Below, in pieces: positions 6,949 through 15,136 of a stretch of DNA of 20,038 nucleotides. A model generated the notes under the pieces. That model saw only the letters and a program-made list of their open reading frames with translations. It did not search any database and was not told where the DNA came from. Position 1 is the stretch's first letter. Each line of letters opens with the position of its first letter. The stretch spans positions 1 to 20,038 of the forward strand of contig CBDTYW010000033.1 of assembly GCA_965364735.1 (NCBI GenBank), in the 5' to 3' direction. A program made the position numbers and the translations under genes. This stretch comes from CBDTYW01 sp965364735 (GTDB taxonomy: Bacteria > Actinomycetota > Nitriliruptoria > Nitriliruptorales > Nitriliruptoraceae).

Positions 6949-7149
6949 TCAGCCCTTGTGGCCCTCGCGGAACACGCGCGTGACCGCTCGTGCAGCCTTG
7001 TCGAGCTTGATGTCGCCGGAACCACCACGCGTGAAGCGGAGCTTGCGGGAGAATCGTGAACCCATGCCGTGGACCTCGTCGGCCTCCTCGGGGCTCAGGT
7101 CGAGGTCCTCGAGCCCGTCGTCGTGCTGGGAGTTGGTCTCGTTGCTCAT
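6949..7149 (-). CDS. Small 66-residue peptide, candidate C39-processed exported peptide precursor
   Basis: I do not recognise a named family. The ATG at 7149 has GGAGGAG 6 bases upstream, so the gene is well supported. Residues 1-29 are acidic (ten Asp/Glu, no Lys/Arg). Residues 30-66 are basic (eleven Lys/Arg, three Asp/Glu). The junction LDLSPEEADEVHGMGS resembles double-glycine leaders: Leu18 at -12, Glu22 at -8, Val26 at -4 and Gly28 at -2 relative to cleavage after Met29, but Met at -1 and Ala at -7 are atypical. There is no Cys and no membrane segment. The core AARAVTRVFREGHK could form a cationic amphipathic helix. It lies 59 bases after an exporter with an intact C39 peptidase and 2 bases before a PLP enzyme. 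It could instead be a small partner of that enzyme. Confidence 0.72.
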   Translation of the reverse strand: MSNETNSQHDDGLEDLDLSPEEADEVHGMGSRFSRKLRFTRGGSGDIKLDKAARAVTRVFREGHKG

Positions 7150-7155
7150 CTCATG

Positions 7156-7162
7156 CTCCTCC
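7156..7162 (-). promoter_or_regulatory. Strong ribosome-binding site of the small peptide gene
   Basis: Read on the minus strand this is GGAGGAG, 6 bases before the ATG at 7149. It is the strongest such site on the minus strand of this window. It supports high translation of the 66-residue product even though the gene sits late in the operon. An ATG at 7154 between the two is followed by an immediate stop in its frame and is not used. Confidence 0.65.
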
Positions 7163-7208
7163 GGTCCGGGCCACCACGATAGACCCCGTGCGCACCTCGC
7201 CGCTGATG

Positions 7209-10200
7209 TCAGAGGTCCAGCTGCTGGCTGACGAGGTAGAAGTACAGGCCATGTCGCTCCATGAGCTCGTCGTGCGTTCCGAGCTCGGCGATGCGGCCGG
7301 CGTCGAGCACGATGATGCGGTCGGCGTCACGGACCGTCGAGAGCCGGTGCGCGATCACGATGGACGTCCGCCCGGCGAGGATCCTGCCGAGGTTCTGCTG
7401 CACCGCCCGCTCGGACTCCGCGTCCAGCGAGCTCGTCGCCTCGTCGAGGAGGATCAGCGCGGGATCGCGGTAGACCGCTCGCGCGATCGAGACCCGCTGT
7501 CGCTGTCCTCCGGACAGCTGCACGCCGGTCTCTCCGACCAGCGTCTCGTAGCCGAGCGGCAGCCGGCTGATGAACGCGTGGGCGTTCGCGAGCCTGGCTG
7601 CCCGCCGGACGGATCCGGGATCCGGCGCGTCCTCACCGAAGGCGATGTTGTTCGTCAGGGTGTCCGCGAAGAGGAAGCTCTCCTGCAGCACCACACCGAT
7701 CTGACGTCGGACGGAGGTCAGGTCGAGGGTTGCGAGGTCGAGCCCGTCGAGCTCGATGGACCCTTCGGCCGGGGCGATCAGCCCGGCGATGCACCGCAGC
7801 AACGTGGACTTGCCTGACCCGCTCCGTCCGACGATCGCGAGCGTCTCGCCGGCATGGATCTCGAGATCGACACCGTCGAGGATTCGGGGGCTCTCCGGCC
7901 CGCCGTACTGGACGGTCACGTCGCGCAGGCGGATCGCACCGGACAGCCGCGGCGCCGGTTGGGCGTGCGCGTGGGTCTCCGGCTCCTCGACGAAGATGTC
8001 CTGCAGGCGGGTGAGGATGATCGCCGCGTCCTGGATGTCGTCCCACACGCCGACGAGGTAGTCGATCGGGCTGGTGGCGAGCGCGGCGATCGCGTTGAAC
8101 GCGACGAACTGGCCGACCGTGAGATCGCCGGTCGTCACCCGCAGCGCACCGACGAACAGGAGCGCACCGAGACCGACGAACTCGATCACGTCGAAGACGA
8201 CGCCGTGGCGGAGGCTCGACTGCTGGAGCTGGATCCCGCGACGGGCCATCTCCGCGAAGTCGTCGACGAGCTCCTGTCCCAGCGAGCCCTCGGCACCCAT
8301 CGCCTTCGCGGTCTCGACGGCCTCGATCGCCTCGACCTGCTTCGAGGCGTAGCGACCGGCATGCTCCTCGAGGTTGTCCGCGATCGGACGGATGCGATGT
8401 GCGGCGAATCGGATCATCCCGAGGTTCAACGGGATCGTCGATGCCCACACCAGGCTCAGCAGCGGGTCGTATGCGACCAGCAGGACCAGCGAGACCGCGA
8501 GCTTCAGCACTGAGGTGACGAAGGTCGCGGCGTGGCTGACGACGAACTCCCGCACCTCCGCGAGGCCCTCGAGCCGTCGCTGCACGTCACCGACCCGACG
8601 GGCGTAGAAGTAGCTCATCGGCAGCGAGAACAGCCGCCGCGTCAGGCTCGAGAGCGACTGCTTGTCGAAGTCGTAGGCCAGGTCGGTCAGGACGATCCCC
8701 TGGATGAAGCCTGCCGTTGCGATCACGAGCGTGGTCGCTCCGAGTCCGGTCACGATGCCGGCCAGCAGGTCGACGTTTCCGTCGCGCAGGACCCCGTCGA
8801 CGATGCGCTGGGTGAAGATCGGGAGCAGCAGCGTCATGACGCTGACGACGGTCGAGATCACGATCGCCATGATGATCGCGGGCCGGAGCTCGCGGACATA
8901 CGGCCGCAGGAACGCGGCTTGCTCTCGAAGGTTCTGTCGCTCGAGCCGCTCGGTGGGAGCGAACGTCGCGGTGTAGCCGGACCAGGACGACATCAGGCGT
9001 TCGCGCGTCACCCGCCGTCGCCCGCGGGCCGGATCCGCGATGACCGCGTGGCTGGCGCTGACGTCGAGGAGCACGACCCAGTGGTCGCGATCCCAGTGGA
9101 TCGCGGCCGGGAGCGAGAGCTCGTCGATCTTGCTGGGGGAGACCTTGGTGGCGCGTGCGTCCAGACCGATGGCCTTGGCTCCGTCGACGATGCCCGCCAG
9201 CGTGCTGCCACCCGTGGACGTGTTGCAGACCTGACGCGCGCGGGCCAGCGAGATCCTCGCGCCGTGGTGACGGGCCACCATGACGAGGCTCGCGGCGCCG
9301 CAGTCGGCCGCGTCGACCTGGTGGGTGATCTTGAACCGTCGGATCTTCCGCTGACGTCCGGCGGGGCGATCGGCCGCGGGGGATGCCGCGTCCCGGGTGA
9401 CCGCGGCCGCGGGGTCGGGCGACGTCGACGTCGGGACGAGCTCCTCGTCGAAGCCCGTCGGGACCTGGGCACGCTGCTGGTAGGCGTAGCGCTCGGCGAG
9501 GAGCTTGACCTCGCGGGCGAAGGTTGGGTCACGCTCGACGAGGTCGGTGAGGAGCGCCGGGGGGACGGCGAGCAGGCGGCCCTGCGTCAGGGCCGTCACG
9601 GTTGCTGCGCGCGGGCTTCCGGTGATGGTCGACTGCTCCCCGAAGATCTCCCCATGCCGTGCGAAGGCAAGGCTGCGATCGTCACGGTGTGCGCGGAACC
9701 GCCCCTCGCGGACGACGTACATCGGGCCCGCCGGATCGCCGGCGACGATGACGTCATCACCGGCCGCGACCTCGATGTCCTCGACGCCCTCCAGCAGTCG
9801 TCGGAGCGGCGCGCCGCGCAGCGCGGCGAAGCTGGGGAAGCGTCGGAAGAGGACGTCGAGCTGGTTGCGACGGACGTCGAGCCGGAGCGTTGCGCCGATC
9901 TCGGGATGCTGACGGACGAGCCCGCGGAGCAGGCCCCCGTCGAGCCGGAGCACGCGCGACGGGACGCTCGTGCGGACCGTGGCGGTACGCACCCCGCCGT
10001 CGATCAGCGCGCTCTGGCCGATCAGCTCTCCCGGCTCGACCGTCGCCAGCGCGATCTCCTCCAGATGGTCGTCCTCGGTGATGACGCGTGCCCGTCCTTC
10101 CGCGAGGACGTAGACGGCGTCGGCGTTCTCGCCCTGTCGCACGATCACGCTGCCGAACGGGAGGTCGAGGCTCACGAAGCTGCTGCGCACGACGGTGCGC

Positions 10201-10304
10201 AGCTCGGGCGTGAGGAGCTGCAGGAGCGGCAGGTCGTCGAGCACGCTGAACGGATCGAGCGGCGTGCTCGACGCTCCAGCCGCGGGGCGGTCACCGGTGT
10301 GCAT
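7209..10304 (-). CDS. Peptidase-containing ABC exporter with two N-terminal cyclic-nucleotide-binding domains
   Basis: A 1031-residue membrane exporter that would cleave a leader and export the peptide using ATP. Order: cNMP-binding domain 1 (about 15-140; cassette GELIGQSAL 92-100 with Arg106); cNMP domain 2 (about 155-260; GEIFGEQST 218-226 and PRAATV 231-236, a canonical phosphate-binding cassette with Glu223 and Arg232); C39 peptidase (about 323-455; Cys335, His408, Asp424, full triad); six-helix membrane domain (about 465-760); ABC ATPase (GRSGSGKST with Lys832; LSGGQ 930-934; Asp954-Glu955; His986). The start ATG 10304 has GAGGG 5 bases upstream and overlaps the previous gene by 14 bases. 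The same layout recalls cyanobacterial HetC-type exporters. No HlyD-like adaptor is in the window. Domain calls are firm; the peptide cargo and nucleotide gating are inferred. Confidence 0.92.
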   Translation of the reverse strand: MHTGDRPAAGASSTPLDPFSVLDDLPLLQLLTPELRTVVRSSFVSLDLPFGSVIVRQGENADAVYVLAEGRARVITEDDHLEEIALATVEPGELIGQSALIDGGVRTATVRTSVPSRVLRLDGGLLRGLVRQHPEIGATLRLDVRRNQLDVLFRRFPSFAALRGAPLRRLLEGVEDIEVAAGDDVIVAGDPAGPMYVVREGRFRAHRDDRSLAFARHGEIFGEQSTITGSPRAATVTALTQGRLLAVPPALLTDLVERDPTFAREVKLLAERYAYQQRAQVPTGFDEELVPTSTSPDPAAAVTRDAASPAADRPAGRQRKIRRFKITHQVDAADCGAASLVMVARHHGARISLARARQVCNTSTGGSTLAGIVDGAKAIGLDARATKVSPSKIDELSLPAAIHWDRDHWVVLLDVSASHAVIADPARGRRRVTRERLMSSWSGYTATFAPTERLERQNLREQAAFLRPYVRELRPAIIMAIVISTVVSVMTLLLPIFTQRIVDGVLRDGNVDLLAGIVTGLGATTLVIATAGFIQGIVLTDLAYDFDKQSLSSLTRRLFSLPMSYFYARRVGDVQRRLEGLAEVREFVVSHAATFVTSVLKLAVSLVLLVAYDPLLSLVWASTIPLNLGMIRFAAHRIRPIADNLEEHAGRYASKQVEAIEAVETAKAMGAEGSLGQELVDDFAEMARRGIQLQQSSLRHGVVFDVIEFVGLGALLFVGALRVTTGDLTVGQFVAFNAIAALATSPIDYLVGVWDDIQDAAIILTRLQDIFVEEPETHAHAQPAPRLSGAIRLRDVTVQYGGPESPRILDGVDLEIHAGETLAIVGRSGSGKSTLLRCIAGLIAPAEGSIELDGLDLATLDLTSVRRQIGVVLQESFLFADTLTNNIAFGEDAPDPGSVRRAARLANAHAFISRLPLGYETLVGETGVQLSGGQRQRVSIARAVYRDPALILLDEATSSLDAESERAVQQNLGRILAGRTSIVIAHRLSTVRDADRIIVLDAGRIAELGTHDELMERHGLYFYLVSQQLDL

Positions 10305-11256
10305 GCGTGCCCTCGTGCCAGTCGAGGCGCTGGTGCCCGGCGCCGTCGATCGCCAGCCGGACGAGCTCCCTGAGCGCGTTCTCCCGCAGCACCGGGTCCG
10401 CGGGGTTGGCGGGCCGTCGGGCCTGGACGGTGGTGATCTCCCATCGACCGTCAGCACGTTCCCGCGGACCGACGACCTTCCCCTGAGGAGCGTCACGGAG
10501 CAGGCGCTGACGCGCCGCGGACAGGTCGGTGAGCAGTCCGTGCTCCCTGACGACCTCAGCGCACGAGATGTCGGCGACGCGGATCGGGTCGTCACCGTCG
10601 TGATGCACGCAGAGCCGAGCCTCGGCGGCCGGATCCCGGTCGGCGAAGACGAGCGTGAGGGCGTCGACCTCCGTCCAGTCGAGCGCGCGACGCGCGACGT
10701 GCTGGTGCAGCGCGTCGGCGTCGATCATCACGTTGGCGAACACCGCGAGGACTTCGTCCGGGTCCGACGGGTCGTCAACGCCGCGCGTGTGCAGCACCTC
10801 GCGGGCGAGCAGGTCCGTGAGGCGCGCGTCCAGCTCCACGTCGAGCGTGCCCGTGATGACGGAATGGTCGAGGACGTCGCGGCTGTCCCATCCCAGGAGC
10901 TCGTCCGACGCCGGCCGGTCGTCGTGACGTCCCTCGACCAGGGCCTCCGCGGTGAGGAGCGTCCGCCACCTGCTCACCGAGAGGTCCCATGCGGTGAGGC
11001 GGGCACGGAGCGCGTCGGCGGTGATGAGCCCCCTGCGCCGCCGCCAGGCGCCCTCGCGTGACGGCAGGTCGACGGTCGCGAGGGCTGACTCATCGGCGTC
11101 GAGCGCGGAGAGGGCGCGGGTGGCGGCCCGCTGGACCTTCGCCCAGCGTCCGACGGACCGTGACCATCTGACGACGTCGCCCCAGGTCTGTGTGCCCGAC
11201 TCCGCCGTCGAGACGACCGGGTCGGACCACCACGGTGCGGGGGTGTTCCTGGTCAC
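10291..11256 (-). CDS. Parvulin/SurA-like accessory protein of the peptide exporter (putative)
   Basis: A 321-residue protein with no signal peptide or membrane helix. Residues about 66-107 (SREGAWRRRRGLITADALRA, then LSVSRWRTLLTAEALVEG) have the helical pattern of SurA/PpiC N-terminal domains found in putative peptide-maturation proteins. The C-terminal third (DWTEVDALTLVF, later RLLRDAPQGKVVGP, GRWEITTVQARRPANPADP, and a final RLDWHEG) follows the end of a parvulin-type peptidyl-prolyl isomerase domain, with the typical GxVVGP turn. The GTG start at 11256 overlaps the upstream stop (GTGA, 4 bases), and its own stop overlaps the exporter start. It is therefore translationally tied to both, consistent with a chaperone that holds or presents the exported peptide. 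The parvulin relation is from pattern recognition only; isomerase activity is uncertain. Confidence 0.68.
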   Translation of the reverse strand: MTRNTPAPWWSDPVVSTAESGTQTWGDVVRWSRSVGRWAKVQRAATRALSALDADESALATVDLPSREGAWRRRRGLITADALRARLTAWDLSVSRWRTLLTAEALVEGRHDDRPASDELLGWDSRDVLDHSVITGTLDVELDARLTDLLAREVLHTRGVDDPSDPDEVLAVFANVMIDADALHQHVARRALDWTEVDALTLVFADRDPAAEARLCVHHDGDDPIRVADISCAEVVREHGLLTDLSAARQRLLRDAPQGKVVGPRERADGRWEITTVQARRPANPADPVLRENALRELVRLAIDGAGHQRLDWHEGTHAHR

Positions 11257-14200
11257 CGAGCAAGGTCCCGCTGGCGGCTTCGCAGGGCTTCGAGGCCTGG
11301 CGGCAGCAGCTCCGTGACGACGCCGAGATCTGCCAGGAGCCCGGCGCCGGTCTTGAGGTGCCCGGCCGCTCCGGGGGCGTCGGGGAGGGCGGCGAGGACG
11401 AGGCGGATCAGGCCCTGCTCGTAGACCGAGTTCGCGCGGACCGCGGAGTCGAGCGCGGACCCCAGGTGCTCTGCTGCAGCGTCGTGGTCGCCGAGGATCG
11501 CCTCGGCCGTCCCGAGCACGCGCTGCGCGCCCGCCTCGAGGTTCGGGTCGCCGAGCTCGCCGCCGGCGAGGAGCTCCTCCGCCCGGGTCACGGCAGCGTC
11601 GGGGTCGTTCTGCGCCAGCTCTGCCTCCGCGAGCCAGAGGTCCGCGACGTGGACGTAGTAGCTGGTTCCGAGCTCGACGAACTTCTCGCGTGACTCCGTG
11701 AGCATGGTCGTGGCCTCGTCGAGGCGCCCCTGCCGCAGACGAACCCTGCCGCGGTTCTCGCGAGCGACGTGGATCCCGAGGGTGTAGCCGACCGCGTGGA
11801 AGATGCGGTCCGCGGCGTCGAGCTGCTCCTCGGCGAGGTCGAGGCGCCCTTGGTCGGAGTACACCTCGGCGACGTTGTTCCGTGAGGTCCCGGACCAGGT
11901 GGCGGCTCCGGCGGTCGCCATGGTGTCCGCCGAGGCGAGGTAGTGCTCGATGGCAGTGGCCCAGTCGCCCGCGAAGTACGCCGCGACGCCCAGGTTGTTG
12001 ATCGAGTGGGCCTCGTACAGCAGGTCGCCGACCCGGCGGAACAGCACGGCCGCCTTCTGAGCGAAGTTGCTCGGGCGTCCACGGTAGGTCTCGGTGATGT
12101 CCTGCAGCAGGTAGGCATGGGCGAGCGAGCGTGCGTCATCGGAGATCAGCGCGTCGCGCTCGGCGCGCTTCGCCCACGTGACGCAGTCGTCGTAGCGTCC
12201 TTGGTGGTAGCGGACCCCCGCGTACGCAAGCTCGATCGGCCCGGCGAGGATCGCTCGCGCAGCGGGAGCTTCGCGTTCGATGCGTGACAGCGCGCGGCCG
12301 TAGATCCGGAGAGCTCCGGAGTAGTTCGCGGCACGCTCCTGCAGGACACCGAGCTTGCGCTGGAGCCGGACGCTCGCCGGCAGCTCGCCACCGAAGCGGC
12401 GTTGGGAGTGCTTGTAGGCCTGCGCTGACGTCTCGTACTGGCCGGCAACCTCGGCGACGTCACCCAGGGCCTCCTCGACCCGGCCGATCTCGGCGGTGGA
12501 GACCCCCTGCGCCCGGCGTCCGAACCTGAGCGCGCGCAGGTAGAGGCGGACCGCGTCGGTGTTGGAGAAGCTGGCGAGGGCGTCCTCGGCTGCAAGGACC
12601 GAGTACTTCCACGCCTCTGGCGCGACGTCGGCACCGGCGAAGTGGGTGGACATGCTGCTGACGTCGTCCGGCTGATGCTCCTGGATCCAGCGGGCGACCT
12701 GGTCGTGGAGGCGCCGACGTCGGCGGAACGAGAGCAGCTGGTAGGCGACCTCGCTGTAGATGGTCTGGTTGAACGTGACGCGCTCGTCGGTCACATGGAC
12801 GAACTCGGACGCATCAGCCCAGGCAGACCCCGCGCCCCCGATCCCGAGCGAGCCCTCGAGGACGGTGCGGTTGACGTCGCCACCGAGCACGGCGACCTGG
12901 AGGATGCGCTCCCGGATCGCGGGTTCCAGACGGTCGAGGCGGGCTGCGACCGCGGCCTCGACGGTGGCGGGGAGGTCGTCGACGTCAGCGTCCGCCGTTG
13001 CCAGCTCGATCGCGAAGAGCGGGTTCCCGCCGGACTTCACCACGATCGCGGCGACGTCAGCCGGTCGAAGGGGGCGCGGGGTCATCGCGACCACGAGCGC
13101 CTCGAGCTCCGAGGTGGTGAGCGGCTCGAGGGGGATGCGCTCGACCGACTCCGGCACTGACGTTGCATCGCGCGAGGCGAGGACCACCAGCCACGGACGG
13201 TTGACGACCGCAGCGGCATCTCCGGTGAACAGCTGCTCGACCATCTCGATGCTGGCGGCGTCGGCGGTCTCGAGATCCTCGATGACGATCAGCGTCGGCT
13301 GCGTGAGGACCGCGGCCAAGAGCTCGGCCACGACGGCGGTCGCGAGCGATCCGGCGAACTCGGGCAGCACCCGGCTCGCCTCCGGCGTCATCGGCACCTC
13401 GGCGTCCAGGGTCCGCGCGACGATCGGGGCCAGCGCTGCACGCGTGGGCACGTGACGGCGAAGCGCTCCGAGGAGCTGGACCCCGGCTTCCTCTGGTCGG
13501 GCGTTCAGCGGGATCCCGGTGGCTGACCTGAGGATGCTGCGCATCACGGCGTAGGGGCGCGCGCGGGTGCCGACGTCACCGCGGGCGCGCAGCAGCAGCT
13601 CAGGCGCCACCTTGTGGATCAGCTGATCGACGAGCTCGGTCTTGCCCGCGCCGACGTCCGCGATCAGCGCATGTGTGGACCCGTTGCGCGCGACGGCCTG
13701 CTGCCATGCTTCGGTGAGCGTCCCGAGCTCCGCGGTGCGCCCGACGAAGTGCTCGCTGGCACGAGAACGTTCGTGGGCCTCGTTGGAGGTGCCCCCGGCC
13801 GTCCCGGCATCGATCACGGCCGCGTGGATCTCGATCGACTTGCCCTTCACCATGAAGGGTGGGAGCGGCTCCGCGGGGAACGTGGCTTCCGCGGCGTCGA
13901 GGAGGGCGCGTGTCGCGATGGCCTGTCCCGGCTCGGCGGCGGACATCAACCGCGCAGAGAGGTTCACCGAGTCGCCCATCACGGTGTAGGTGCGTCGCGT
14001 CGGTCCGCCGAGGTCACCGACGAAGATGTGGCCGTGGGCGACCCCGATCCGCAGGCCGAGCGCGCCGAGCTCGTGCGACAGGTCGCGTGCGCAGTGCAGG
14101 GCCGCGTCCGGGTCGTGCCCGGTGGACTTCGGGGCGCCGGCGGCGAGGATCATCTTGCCGCCCCCCGGCTTGATGTCGGAGGCGAGGTAGCTGACGCCGT

Positions 14201-15071
14201 ACCGGTCGCAGATCTCACCGGCTCGACGGATCAGGGTCGTCAGCCGTTGGTGTTCCGTCGTCGCGGCGCGCGCGTCGAGGAAGGTCCCGGTGGAGCTGAA
14301 GGACACGAAGAGAACCGCGACCGATCGGTGCTCTCCGTCGGCCGTCGACGAGTGCCGGATGCGCGACACCTGTGATGGTGGGAGGCACCGCTCCAAGGAC
14401 TCGACGGTCGGTGCTTCCCGCAGCGCCGGGATCCTGACGGGTGCGTCGGCGAGGACATCGGCCTCCACGTCGGTGATGACCAGCGCGAAGGTCGGGTCGT
14501 CCGCATGAGGCTGACACGTCCCGGCCGGCAGCAGGGCTTCGGTGGCGCGCGAGACCAGGATCTCATTGCGACCGGCCGTGGACTCCGCCTCGACGGTGAT
14601 CGAGGGTTCATCACCGAGCACCAGCAGCTCGTGGTGGTAGCCGCTGTCGACCAGGAACAGGGGCATCTGTCCGCTGTGGATCCCCGTCGAGACGGAGAGC
14701 TGGACCTTCGAGCGTCCGCGCGCGGTCACGGGCCGAGAGAGCTCGGCGCGCATCGCGATGCTCGCCGCGGTGGCGCGAGCGGCGTGGTCGGCGTCGGTGA
14801 ACAAGCACAGCAGCGCGTCACCACCGAACTTGAGGACGTCGCCCCCATGCCGGTCGACGTGCGCGATCATCGCTGCGAACCGGTCGTTGAGGATCGCGGT
14901 CAGCTGCTCCGAGCCCTCACGGCCGACGTCGGCCAGGCGCTCGGCGAGCGCGGTGAACCCGGAGATGTCCGCGCTGACGAGGCTGCCGTCGATGATCTGC
15001 ACGCCAGGCTCCGACCACGTCCACAGGGTGGACGGGACGTAGGGGCGGAGCACATCGGAGAGCGTGGCCAT
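11253..15071 (-). CDS. Tandem class III adenylyl cyclase domains fused to P-loop NTPase and TPRs (soluble adenylyl cyclase-like)
   Basis: A 1272-residue cytoplasmic signalling protein. Cyclase domain 1 (about 27-175) has metal Asp35 (SADISGFT) and Asp85 (LKFGGDALL) but lacks the transition-state Asn/Arg, with Ser157 and Glu161 in their places. Domain 2 (about 248-420) has lost both metal Asp (Ser257, Gly305) but keeps Lys301, Thr363, Asn370 and Arg374 (YTVMGDSVNLSAR). The two would form one active site, and Thr363 indicates the class IIIb type. An NTPase follows: P-loop ending GAGKT (Lys477) preceded by FVGRTAEL, and LIVIEDL (594-600). TPR-like helices fill about 790-1260. The order matches mammalian soluble adenylyl cyclase ADCY10. 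Its stop overlaps the next start by 4 bases. The nucleotide product (probably cAMP) could serve the exporter's cNMP domains (inference). ATG 15071 lacks a clear ribosome site. Confidence 0.9.
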   Translation of the reverse strand: MATLSDVLRPYVPSTLWTWSEPGVQIIDGSLVSADISGFTALAERLADVGREGSEQLTAILNDRFAAMIAHVDRHGGDVLKFGGDALLCLFTDADHAARATAASIAMRAELSRPVTARGRSKVQLSVSTGIHSGQMPLFLVDSGYHHELLVLGDEPSITVEAESTAGRNEILVSRATEALLPAGTCQPHADDPTFALVITDVEADVLADAPVRIPALREAPTVESLERCLPPSQVSRIRHSSTADGEHRSVAVLFVSFSSTGTFLDARAATTEHQRLTTLIRRAGEICDRYGVSYLASDIKPGGGKMILAAGAPKSTGHDPDAALHCARDLSHELGALGLRIGVAHGHIFVGDLGGPTRRTYTVMGDSVNLSARLMSAAEPGQAIATRALLDAAEATFPAEPLPPFMVKGKSIEIHAAVIDAGTAGGTSNEAHERSRASEHFVGRTAELGTLTEAWQQAVARNGSTHALIADVGAGKTELVDQLIHKVAPELLLRARGDVGTRARPYAVMRSILRSATGIPLNARPEEAGVQLLGALRRHVPTRAALAPIVARTLDAEVPMTPEASRVLPEFAGSLATAVVAELLAAVLTQPTLIVIEDLETADAASIEMVEQLFTGDAAAVVNRPWLVVLASRDATSVPESVERIPLEPLTTSELEALVVAMTPRPLRPADVAAIVVKSGGNPLFAIELATADADVDDLPATVEAAVAARLDRLEPAIRERILQVAVLGGDVNRTVLEGSLGIGGAGSAWADASEFVHVTDERVTFNQTIYSEVAYQLLSFRRRRRLHDQVARWIQEHQPDDVSSMSTHFAGADVAPEAWKYSVLAAEDALASFSNTDAVRLYLRALRFGRRAQGVSTAEIGRVEEALGDVAEVAGQYETSAQAYKHSQRRFGGELPASVRLQRKLGVLQERAANYSGALRIYGRALSRIEREAPAARAILAGPIELAYAGVRYHQGRYDDCVTWAKRAERDALISDDARSLAHAYLLQDITETYRGRPSNFAQKAAVLFRRVGDLLYEAHSINNLGVAAYFAGDWATAIEHYLASADTMATAGAATWSGTSRNNVAEVYSDQGRLDLAEEQLDAADRIFHAVGYTLGIHVARENRGRVRLRQGRLDEATTMLTESREKFVELGTSYYVHVADLWLAEAELAQNDPDAAVTRAEELLAGGELGDPNLEAGAQRVLGTAEAILGDHDAAAEHLGSALDSAVRANSVYEQGLIRLVLAALPDAPGAAGHLKTGAGLLADLGVVTELLPPGLEALRSRQRDLAR

Positions 15072-15082
15072 GTGGCCACGCT
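15061..15082. promoter_or_regulatory. Perfect 10-bp inverted repeat spanning the cyclase start codon
   Basis: AGCGTGGCCA (15061-15070), a TG spacer, then TGGCCACGCT (15073-15082) form a perfect dyad that includes the start codon of the cyclase gene (15069-15071). With a 2-base centre it is too tight for a good RNA hairpin without opening a pair or two, so a protein-binding operator is as likely as a translation-blocking stem. It lies in the 65-base gap between the giant gene and the cyclase gene. No strong promoter hexamers were seen there. Confidence 0.5.
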
Positions 15083-15136
15083 AACGCGCCGGGAGCGTGA
15101 TCGACGGGTGCCGTGAACATCGGGACCGCGACGGGG

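Noticed and set aside
7020..7025. Gly42-Gly43 of the small peptide as the C39 cleavage site
   Set aside because: The residues before it are basic and lack the hydrophobic -4/-7/-12 pattern; the GM/GMG site at 28-30 fits the leader pattern better.
8532..10373. Long open frame on the plus strand (613 codons) opposite the exporter
   Set aside because: It is antisense to a gene with complete C39, cNMP and ABC motifs; its translation is Arg/Asp/Glu-rich low-complexity typical of shadow frames in GC-rich DNA.
10305..10595. N-terminal extension of the exporter by 97 residues
   Set aside because: The extension lies wholly within the parvulin-like gene in another frame and is Arg/Ser/Thr-rich; ATG 10304 has a proper ribosome site.
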